Shown here: piece after piece, positions 1 through 4,736 of the stretch
How the letters are laid out: every line of letters starts with the position of its first letter
Position numbering within the stretch: position 1 is the first letter of the stretch
Assembly: GCA_964435115.1 (NCBI GenBank)
Contig: CAYSYM010000094.1
Coordinates: 1 to 5,745 of the forward strand
DNA length: 5,745 bases
Reading direction: 5' to 3'
DNA from: CAYSYM01 sp964435115
GTDB lineage: Bacteria; Chloroflexota; UBA6077; CF-72
The notes under the pieces: generated by a model
The model's database searches: none
What the model was told of the DNA's origin: nothing
Seen by the model: only the letters and a program-made list of their open reading frames with translations
Translations under genes and position numbers: made by a program

Positions 1-176
1 GCGCCGGAGCGCGGGGGCGCGAGTGCCAGCCCGTCTGCCCGCTGGCCAGGCGGCCCAGGCGCGTCCGGTGGCTGCCGCCCCGGCGGGAGCGCTGGTCGCC
101 GCCGCCACCCGGGGGCGTGCGCGTTCCGGCCATTGCGACGGACGATGGGCGGGCGCGAGCTTGCGTGGGGCCGCAT
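1..176 (-). CDS. Possible 5' part of an unidentified gene, cut by the window edge
   Basis: I do not recognise a protein here. The entry rests on context: the repeat module at 183-236 reads leftward and ends in a -10-like box (188-183 on the minus strand), followed after 6 bases by an ATG at 176-174. The frame from this ATG stays open to the window edge (about 58 codons), but its product is rich in Arg, Pro and Ala, and its third positions are less GC-biased than in the recognised genes. A second in-window ATG at 133, in another frame, also stays open to the edge and has stronger GC bias at third positions, but no clear Shine-Dalgarno. Stop-free frames are common at this GC content, so openness alone means little. 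The real start could also lie outside the window, leaving this stretch as untranslated leader. Confidence 0.2.
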   Translation of the reverse strand, partial: MRPHASSRPPIVRRNGRNAHAPGWRRRPALPPGRQPPDAPGPPGQRADGLALAPPRSG

Positions 177-182
177 GGACCC

Positions 183-236
183 AGCCTACCGGCCGCCGCT
201 GAGACGCGGCTGAAGTGAGACTGAGCAGCGGCTGAG
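183..236 (-). promoter_or_regulatory. Tandem 11-bp CTCAG-type operator with -10 box, leftward
   Basis: On the plus strand CTGAG starts at 199, 221 and 232, with the variant CTGAA at 210, so the four units are spaced exactly 11 bp apart. Read on the minus strand they are CTCAG, CTCAG, TTCAG, CTCAG. The unit nearest the putative gene is followed by exactly 10 bases and then TAGGCT (188-183), which fits the TAnnnT -10 pattern. Direct repeats with an 11-bp period, about one helical turn, overlapping the -35 region are the classic arrangement for OmpR/PhoB-family winged-helix response regulators. The regulator itself is not in the window. The same architecture recurs on the plus strand at 1689-1753. 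One more CTGAG at 272 is out of phase and is not counted. Confidence 0.6.
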
Positions 237-367
237 GCGAGCCACGCCACGAGCCAGGCCGCCGGGCGTCGCTGAGGCGTGTGGCGCGCCAGGCGAAGGC
301 GGCCTCGGCCACCGGGGCCGACCAGCGCACCCCGCGTCGGGCGCGTCCCGCCCGCGCCCGGAATATA

Positions 368-395
368 TTGACGTTGTCGACCAAGATAGTAGACT
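368..395 (+). promoter_or_regulatory. Sigma70-like promoter of the DUF4395-thioredoxin unit, possibly leaderless
   Basis: TTGACG at 368-373 is a good -35 box and TAGACT at 390-395 a plausible -10 box, with a 16-bp spacer. The promoter lies in an AT-rich island that also contains the palindromes AATATATT (362-369) and GTCGAC (376-381), and contrasts sharply with the GC-rich DNA on both sides. Only 6 bases separate the -10 box from the ATG at 402, so transcription would begin at or next to the start codon. No Shine-Dalgarno precedes that ATG, which also supports leaderless translation. The palindromes could serve as operator sites, but I cannot assign a regulator. Confidence 0.5.
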
Positions 396-401
396 TCTCG
401 T

Positions 402-911
402 ATGCTGAACGCCGCGCGCAGTACCCCGGATGAACCCCTGCCCACCTATGACGTGACCGCGCGCAAGACGCACCAGTGGAGCATGGTCGCGCTGGTCGCC
501 GCCGGCTTCGTGCTCGGCCCGAGCGCGGGGGCCGCGCTCCTCGCCGTGGCAGGCGCCATCATGCTCGGAGGCCGCTTCTGGTGGCCGGCAGATGTCGTGC
601 GACAGCTCGTGTGGCGCGTGCTGGAGCCGGCCGGGGTCCTGCAGCGGCGGGACGTGCACGAGGACCGGACCACCCGCCGGCTCGCCCGTACGCTTGGAGG
701 CCTCGTGTGGCTGGCGGCGGCCGGTCTGGTCGCGAGCGGACTCGCTCCGCTGGGGTGGGGCCTGGCCGGGGTGATCGCCGCGCTGGTCACGCTCGACGCG
801 GCCCTGGACTTCTGCGGCCTCTGTTTCCTCTTTGCGCAGCTCGAGCGCCGCCGGCTCCTTCCCGCCCGCCTCGCTCACCGCGCGCAGCAGCCCTGTCTCG
901 GGGAGCGGTAG
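402..911 (+). CDS. DUF4395 family integral membrane protein with CxxC motif
   Basis: This 169-residue protein matches my recollection of the DUF4395 family: a short polar N-terminus, two hydrophobic blocks (about residues 27-57 and 94-133) and a C-terminal Phe-Cys-Gly-Leu-Cys-Phe stretch with C138 and C141 forming a CxxC at the end of the last hydrophobic block. The middle part (about 58-93) is charged and presumably cytoplasmic. The family's biochemical function is not established. Its members are often encoded beside thioredoxin or rhodanese-like proteins, as here, where a thioredoxin-like gene begins 7 bases after the stop. I infer a role in membrane thiol-disulfide exchange or sulfur handling. 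The ATG at 402 is chosen because a promoter ends 6 bases before it and the N-terminus has a sensible length. The other reading frames here are shadows. Family call fairly sure, function unknown. Confidence 0.75.
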   Translation: MLNAARSTPDEPLPTYDVTARKTHQWSMVALVAAGFVLGPSAGAALLAVAGAIMLGGRFWWPADVVRQLVWRVLEPAGVLQRRDVHEDRTTRRLARTLGGLVWLAAAGLVASGLAPLGWGLAGVIAALVTLDAALDFCGLCFLFAQLERRRLLPARLAHRAQQPCLGER

Positions 912-918
912 GCGCGCC

Positions 919-1383
919 GTGGTCGAGCGCGTCCTCCTCCTGCTCGTCGTCGCGATCGCCGTCGCGGCCGCGGTTGCGGCCGCACAGTGGGTGGCCCGAG
1001 CGAGAACCCGGCGCCTGCTGCATGCCTCGGGCGCTGAGCTCGGGGCGCTCTGGGAGGCGCTGGCGCTGGCCCCGGACGGCCGCCCGACCGTCGTCGCCTT
1101 CTCCACCCCGTCGTGCGCCGCGTGTCGTACGGCCCAGGCGCCCGCACTCGAGGCGGTGCGCCAACGGGTTGGCGAGCGCGGCGTGCGCGTGGTCCGCGTC
1201 GACGCGGCCCGGCAGCCGGACGTGGCCCGCGCGTTCGGCGTTCTCACGGTGCCGACGACTGTGGTCCTGACACCAGACGGGCAGGTTGCGGCCGTCAACC
1301 ACGGGTTTGCGAGCGCGGCGCGGCTGGCCGCGCAGATCGAGCCGCCAGGTGTGGCGGCTATGGCCGCCCGATCGCTGGCGTGA
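919..1383 (+). CDS. Membrane-anchored thioredoxin-like protein
   Basis: From a GTG at 919 this is a 154-residue protein with an N-terminal membrane anchor (about residues 4-22, Leu/Val/Ala-rich) and a thioredoxin fold outside the membrane. Its active site is Cys-Ala-Ala-Cys (C66 and C69) in the usual 'Ser-x-x-Cys-x-x-Cys' position at the start of a helix. The conserved cis-proline follows in Val-Pro-Thr-Thr (P112), and an 'Asp-Gly-x-Val' turn comes shortly after. It probably reduces or exchanges disulfides on the outer face of the membrane, as TlpA/ResA-type proteins do. The frame is open back to an ATG at 832, but that start would overlap the DUF4395 gene by 80 bases and add a non-hydrophobic extension. 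The GTG gives a 7-base gap, an AGG-containing upstream stretch and an immediate anchor. Its likely partner is the adjacent DUF4395 protein. Its 3' end overlaps the 3' end of the opposing vapC remnant by 26 bases. Confidence 0.8.
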   Translation: MVERVLLLLVVAIAVAAAVAAAQWVARARTRRLLHASGAELGALWEALALAPDGRPTVVAFSTPSCAACRTAQAPALEAVRQRVGERGVRVVRVDAARQPDVARAFGVLTVPTTVVLTPDGQVAAVNHGFASAARLAAQIEPPGVAAMAARSLA

Positions 1384-1681
1384 CGTCCGTGTGGGTGAAG
1401 TTGTCGCCTTTGAAGAGGAGAGGTTCGCCGGTGGCCCGGGCGAGCGCGTAGGGGAAACAGTCGCCGAAGTTCAGTTGCGCCGGGTGCCCGCTCCCCTTGC
1501 CGAAGTCGCGGTAGGCTTCGCGGCCGATCCGCGCCTGGTCCGCCGTCACGGGCTCGATGGCGACCTCGGCGGCTGCCAGAAGGTCATCGAGCCGGCGGCT
1601 GGCGATCGGATCCCGACTCGCGTCGATGACAATCGTGGCTTCGAGGAAGGTAGCCGCCGAGATCCGCCGGGCCGCGAGCGG
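1358..1681 (-). pseudogene. vapC: VapC-type PIN-domain toxin, N-terminally truncated remnant
   Basis: The minus-strand frame running down from about 1681 to the TAG at 1360-1358 reads as the C-terminal two thirds of a VapC ribonuclease toxin. It contains 'Ile-Ser-Ala-Ala-Thr-Phe-Leu-Glu-Ala', an Arg/Leu-rich helical middle, 'His-Pro-Ala-Gln-Leu-Asn-Phe-Gly-Asp-Cys-Phe', and the ending 'Gly-Glu-Pro-Leu-Leu-Phe-Lys-Gly-Asp-Asn-Phe'. These carry the later acidic residues of the PIN metal site. The first 30 or so residues, which include the N-terminal 'Ile-Asp-x-Ser-Ala' strand with the first catalytic Asp, are absent. The frame has no ATG at the right place and runs into TGA at 1714-1712, and no VapC N-terminus is visible in other frames upstream. 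No VapB antitoxin is present. A GTG at 1549 could start a 63-residue fragment, but that would lack most of the fold. I therefore call it a relic whose break lies at about 1680, next to the CTCAG array. Confidence 0.75.
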
Positions 1682-1688
1682 GCCTATC

Positions 1689-1737
1689 CTCAGCCGGCCC
1701 TCAGGAACTCCTCAGCGTGCTCTCAGTGGGCCCTCAG
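1689..1737 (+). repeat. Five CTCAG direct repeats with exact 11-bp period (operator array)
   Basis: CTCAG occurs at 1689, 1700, 1711, 1722 and 1733, five perfect copies 11 bp apart; the base before each copy is a pyrimidine. The six bases between copies are not conserved, so this looks like a protein-binding array rather than a recently duplicated satellite. An 11-bp period places every site on the same face of the helix, as expected for OmpR/PhoB-family response regulators binding head to tail. The last copy overlaps the expected -35 region of the promoter at 1748-1753, a class II-like activation geometry. Likely target: the cupredoxin/heme-copper operon downstream. It matches the leftward array at 199-236 in unit, period and distance to the -10 box. 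Confidence 0.8.
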
Positions 1738-1747
1738 GCGACCCTCC

Positions 1748-1753
1748 TACATT
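1748..1753 (+). promoter_or_regulatory. -10 box of the activator-dependent promoter for the heme-copper operon
   Basis: TACATT matches the -10 consensus at four of six positions and lies exactly 10 bases after the last CTCAG repeat. There is no recognisable -35 hexamer at 17 bp; that region is taken up by the repeats, as expected for a promoter needing an activator. Transcription would start near 1760, giving a leader of about 90-110 bases before the cupredoxin start codon. Confidence 0.5.
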
Positions 1754-1871
1754 TGCATCAGTCGCCGCCGGGGTGTCGCCAGGGGTGACGACGGAAGTCG
1801 GGGAGCACGTGCCCGAGGAGGGGCGCAAGCGTCGGTGCGGTGGAGGCGCGATGGCGCGGGAGGGGGTTGGC

Positions 1872-2408
1872 ATGGCGCACGAGGCGGCCGGTGAATCGCG
1901 GCCACACCTGGGGTCGGTGCCTTTCGGACAGATTCTGCTTGACGATACGTTCCTGCTGCTCTTCGTCGGGCTGGCGGTGCCGCTCCTTCTCTACACCGTC
2001 TGGGGCCTGATCGACATCGGCAGCACGCCGCTCCCCGCGCGGCCGGCGCCCGTGGCCGAAGCCCAGCCCGCCATGGGCGCGATGCCCGGCATGGCGGCGC
2101 CAGCCCAGGTCCCGGCCGGCGCGCAGCGCGTCGAGGTGGGCGGGCGGGAGTTCAGCTTCGAGCCGGCGCAGCTGACGGTGGACGCCGGCCGGCCGGTGGC
2201 ACTCACCTTCGCCAACCGCGGCCGCATCCCGCACGACTGGGCCGTGCGGGATGCGTCGGGCGCCACCGTGTCGGGAACGATGGCGGATGCCGAGCCGGGC
2301 GAGGAGGGAGTCGTGGTGTTCACCCTCCCAGCCGGCGCCTACGAGATCGTCTGCACCATCACCGGCCACGCGCTCGCGGGGATGAGGGGCCGGCTCATCG
2401 TTCGGTAG
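1872..2408 (+). CDS. Membrane-tethered type-1 copper cupredoxin
   Basis: This 178-residue protein has one transmembrane anchor (about residues 26-46), an Ala/Pro/Met-rich flexible linker (about 47-80) and a C-terminal cupredoxin domain (about 82-178). The type-1 copper ligands are all visible: H121 in 'Pro-His-Asp-Trp', then C161, H166 and M171 with the Cys-x4-His-x4-Met spacing of mononuclear blue-copper sites. The predicted role is a one-electron carrier facing the outside of the membrane, probably for the oxidase-like complex encoded 36 bases downstream. It has only one copper-binding Cys, so it is not a CuA subunit. Start choice: ATG 1872 has a strong GGGAGGGG stretch 5 bases upstream. 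ATG 1851 (7 residues longer, GGAGG 4 bases upstream) and GTG 1785 are in-frame alternatives. The frame continues open well upstream, but that part overlaps the repeat array and vapC relic and is not coding. The Met residues in the linker might also bind copper. Confidence 0.85.
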   Translation: MAHEAAGESRPHLGSVPFGQILLDDTFLLLFVGLAVPLLLYTVWGLIDIGSTPLPARPAPVAEAQPAMGAMPGMAAPAQVPAGAQRVEVGGREFSFEPAQLTVDAGRPVALTFANRGRIPHDWAVRDASGATVSGTMADAEPGEEGVVVFTLPAGAYEIVCTITGHALAGMRGRLIVR

Positions 2409-2444
2409 ACGGGGCTGCTGGCCGGTCCAGGAAGGGAGCGCGGC

Positions 2445-2969
2445 ATGGCGATCAATGCTCCAGAACGCATCTGGTGGGTGCCGCTGGGGAGGCAGGAGCG
2501 GCTGTGGGTGGCCGCCAGCCTGGTCTTCGTGGCCGCCCTGTTCCTCACCATCCCGGTGTGGGGCGTCTTTGGCCGGCAGGGCAACCCGCGCGAGAGCTAC
2601 CGGGTTGCACCAGACCAGTTCCGCTTGACGACGAACGACTTCATCGCGCGCTACCAGGTGGGGACCGAGGGAGAGATCCCCGTCGTCCGCCCACCGGAGG
2701 GCGATGTCTATCTGATGGGCTTCCAGTGGCAGTGGCGTCCCATCCTCGAGCTGCAGAGGGGGAAGACCTACCGGCTCAACGTCTCGTCCCTCGACGTGAA
2801 CCACGGCTTCTCCCTGCAGCCGGTCAACCTGAACCTGCAGATCGTGCCTGGCTACGCCACGGTGCTCACGATCACCCCGACGGAGGTGGGCACGTTCACG
2901 CTGATCTGTAACGAGTACTGCGGAATCGGGCACCAGCTCATGAGCGGCAAGATCATCGTGACGGAGTGA
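2445..2969 (+). CDS. Heme-copper oxidase/NO-reductase-type subunit II with CuA site (ba3-like)
   Basis: This 174-residue protein has a single N-terminal transmembrane helix (about 20-42) and an outer cupredoxin domain, the architecture of family-B (ba3-type) subunit II. Family-A subunits have two helices. The binuclear CuA ligands are complete: H120 in 'Val-Asn-His-Gly-Phe', then C155, E157 (backbone ligand position), C159, H163 and M166 in the Cys-Asn-Glu-Tyr-Cys-Gly-x-Gly-His-x-x-Met motif. It therefore accepts electrons from a cytochrome c or cupredoxin and passes them to subunit I. E18, just before the helix in 'Gln-Glu-Arg-Leu-Trp', aligns with Glu15 of Thermus ba3 subunit II, the reported entrance of the K-type proton channel. 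The start is backed by AAGGGAG 6 bases upstream. The stop is 3 bases before the subunit I start, so the two are probably translationally coupled. Confidence 0.92.
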   Translation: MAINAPERIWWVPLGRQERLWVAASLVFVAALFLTIPVWGVFGRQGNPRESYRVAPDQFRLTTNDFIARYQVGTEGEIPVVRPPEGDVYLMGFQWQWRPILELQRGKTYRLNVSSLDVNHGFSLQPVNLNLQIVPGYATVLTITPTEVGTFTLICNEYCGIGHQLMSGKIIVTE

Positions 2970-2972
2970 CCC

Positions 2973-4700
2973 ATGGCGACGATACCGACGGCCCTACCCC
3001 TCCCGGTCCCGGCGCGCCAGCCGGTCGACTTCGCCTCGCGGATCTGCCCGGTCACGGGGCTGCGCGTCCACCTGGCGGCCGAACGGCTGATTATCGCCAA
3101 CGCCGTGGCCGCCGTCGTCTTCCTGCTCGTCGGCGGCTTGATGGCGCTACCGGTCGTCCTCACGCGCTGGCCGGCGGTGGGACTGCTCTCCGCCGTACCG
3201 GAGCTGTACTACCGGGTGCTCACGCTCCACGGGCTCAACATGCTCCTGTTCTGGATCATCTTCTTCGAGGTGGCTGGCCTCTACTTTGGCGGCGCGGTCG
3301 TGCTCAACGCCCGCCTGGTCAACCCGCCACTCGCCTGGGCGGCCTTCGCCCTGATGCTCGGCGGCGCCCTCCTGACGGAGGCGGTCGTGCTGCTCGGACA
3401 GGCGGACGTGCTCTTCACCTCCTACGTCCCCCTCAGGGCACACCCCCTCTTCTACCTGGGCGTGATCCTGTTCGCCGTAGGCGCCGTCGTGGCGGTCGGG
3501 CTGTACTTCGCCACCGTCATCGTGGCGAAGGCCGAGGGGCGCTACACCGGCTCCCAGCCGCTGGTGACCTTCGGCCTCACGACGGCCGCCATCATCGCCA
3601 CCTTCACCCTGGTCGGGGGCGTGCTCACCTACCTGCCCACCTTCTTCTGGTCGCTGGGCCTGGCGGAGCTCGACGCCGAGGTGTACCGGCTCAACTTCTG
3701 GTCCATCGGCCACGCGTCCCAGCAGATCAACCTGGCCGCCATGGTCTCGGTCTGGTACCTGCTGGCGGCGATCACGGTCGGGGCCAGGGTCCTCAACGAG
3801 AAGCTGAGCCGGTTCGCCTTCCTGCTCTACATCCTGTTCATCAACCTCGGGTCGGTCCACCACCTGCTGGTCGACCCGGGCGTCTCCATCCCGTTCAGGG
3901 TGGTCAACACCAGCTACCTCCTCTACCTCGCCGTCCTCGGGAGCTTGATCCATGCGTTCTCCATTCCGGCCGGGATCGAGATCACCCAGCGGGCGAAGGG
4001 CTACACCCGGGGGCTATTCGAGTGGCTGAGGAAGGCGCCCTGGCGCGAGCCGGGCTTCTCGTCGCTCGTCCTCTCCATGGTGCTGTTCGGCTTCCTGGGC
4101 GGGACGACGGGCGTGACGCTGGGCCACGAGCAGATCAACCTGGTGTGGCACAACACGCTCGCCGTCCCGGGCCACTTCCACGCCACCGTGGTCGCGGGGA
4201 CCACGCTGGCGTTCATGGGCCTCACCTACTACGTCATCCCGCTCATCGCCCGCCGCGAGCTGGTGGGCCGCCGGCTGGCCGCGCTGCAGCCGTACGTGTT
4301 CGCCCTGGGCGTCACCCTGCTCAGCCTGGGCATGATGGCGGCGGGCGCGCTCGGCGTGCCCAGGCGTGTCTCGGACCTCTCCTACGCGGGTGCGGCCGTG
4401 CCGGTGGCCTTCCCGGACAGCGCCTACCTCGCGCTCGGCGTCGTCGGGATCGGCGGCCTGATCGCGGCCGTGGGCGGGGCGATGTACATCGGCGTCGCGG
4501 TGGCCTCACTGCTGTTGGGGCGGGTGATCCCGGCCTCGCAGCAGCCCGTGCTTGTGCCTGCGGCTCCGCCGGCTGCGGCCTTGGCGGTGGAGCACCGGGT
4601 GCCGGGCACGCTGGTGCTGACGTTCGGCTTTCTGGCGTTCTTCGCCCTGGTGGTGGCCGGGAACTACCTGCGACTGTCGAGCCTCTGGCCCGTCCGCTGA
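2973..4700 (+). CDS. Family-B heme-copper oxidoreductase subunit I lacking the active-site tyrosine (candidate NO reductase)
   Basis: This 575-residue polytopic protein is a family-B (ba3-like) catalytic subunit. The ligands are H86 ('Leu-His-Gly', low-spin heme, helix II), H247 (CuB, helix VI), H296-H297 (CuB, 'Val-His-His'), H401 (high-spin heme) and H403 (low-spin heme) in 'Pro-Gly-His-Phe-His'. The stretch after the second pair ('Val-Asp-Pro-Gly') and the later 'Val-Pro-Arg-Arg' also match ba3. The anomaly is in helix VI. Oxygen reductases of families A and B read Gly-His-Pro-x-Val-Tyr, with the Tyr cross-linked to the CuB His. This protein reads Gly-His-Ala-Ser-Gln-Gln, putting Q251 in the Tyr place. 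In cbb3 enzymes the Tyr comes from helix VII, six residues before the His pair; here that residue is Ile290. In cNOR the i+4 residue is a metal-site Glu. The protein thus resembles the alternative NO-reductase families derived from family B (sNOR/NorY, eNOR) more than an oxidase. The start has CGGAG 6 bases upstream, overlapping the subunit II stop region. Confidence 0.9.
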   Translation: MATIPTALPLPVPARQPVDFASRICPVTGLRVHLAAERLIIANAVAAVVFLLVGGLMALPVVLTRWPAVGLLSAVPELYYRVLTLHGLNMLLFWIIFFEVAGLYFGGAVVLNARLVNPPLAWAAFALMLGGALLTEAVVLLGQADVLFTSYVPLRAHPLFYLGVILFAVGAVVAVGLYFATVIVAKAEGRYTGSQPLVTFGLTTAAIIATFTLVGGVLTYLPTFFWSLGLAELDAEVYRLNFWSIGHASQQINLAAMVSVWYLLAAITVGARVLNEKLSRFAFLLYILFINLGSVHHLLVDPGVSIPFRVVNTSYLLYLAVLGSLIHAFSIPAGIEITQRAKGYTRGLFEWLRKAPWREPGFSSLVLSMVLFGFLGGTTGVTLGHEQINLVWHNTLAVPGHFHATVVAGTTLAFMGLTYYVIPLIARRELVGRRLAALQPYVFALGVTLLSLGMMAAGALGVPRRVSDLSYAGAAVPVAFPDSAYLALGVVGIGGLIAAVGGAMYIGVAVASLLLGRVIPASQQPVLVPAAPPAAALAVEHRVPGTLVLTFGFLAFFALVVAGNYLRLSSLWPVR

Positions 4701-4707
4701 GCACGCG

Positions 4708-4736
4708 GCCGCCTCGCAAGGCCGGCGCGAGGCGGC
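4708..4736. terminator. Hairpin between convergent genes, probable bidirectional terminator
   Basis: The arms GCCGCCTCGC (4708-4717) and GCGAGGCGGC (4727-4736) form a perfect 10-bp stem around a 9-base loop. It sits 7 bases after the subunit I stop and directly abuts the lgt stop codon (4739-4737). There is no U-tract on either side, so it may be a hairpin-only terminator, which is common in very GC-rich genomes, or an mRNA-stabilising stem. Confidence 0.65.

Noticed and set aside
272..276. Additional CTGAG near the first array
   Set aside because: It lies 40 bp from the nearest unit, out of the 11-bp phase, and is expected by chance.
964..983. Inverted repeat GCGGCCGC...GCGGCCGC
   Set aside because: It encodes the Ala/Val-rich membrane anchor of the thioredoxin-like protein; alternating Ala codons explain the symmetry.
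186..1298. Long minus-strand open frame of 370 codons antisense to the DUF4395 and thioredoxin genes
   Set aside because: The product is Arg/Ala/Thr-rich with no family resemblance, and it lies opposite two recognisable genes; such shadows are expected at this GC content.
1557..1871. Upstream extension of the cupredoxin reading frame
   Set aside because: It crosses the vapC relic, the CTCAG array and the promoter, encodes a low-complexity stretch, and would displace the membrane anchor far from the N-terminus.
1758..2933. Long minus-strand open frame opposite the cupredoxin and subunit II genes
   Set aside because: It mirrors two proteins with complete copper-site motifs; its own translation is His/Arg/Pro-rich and unlike any family.
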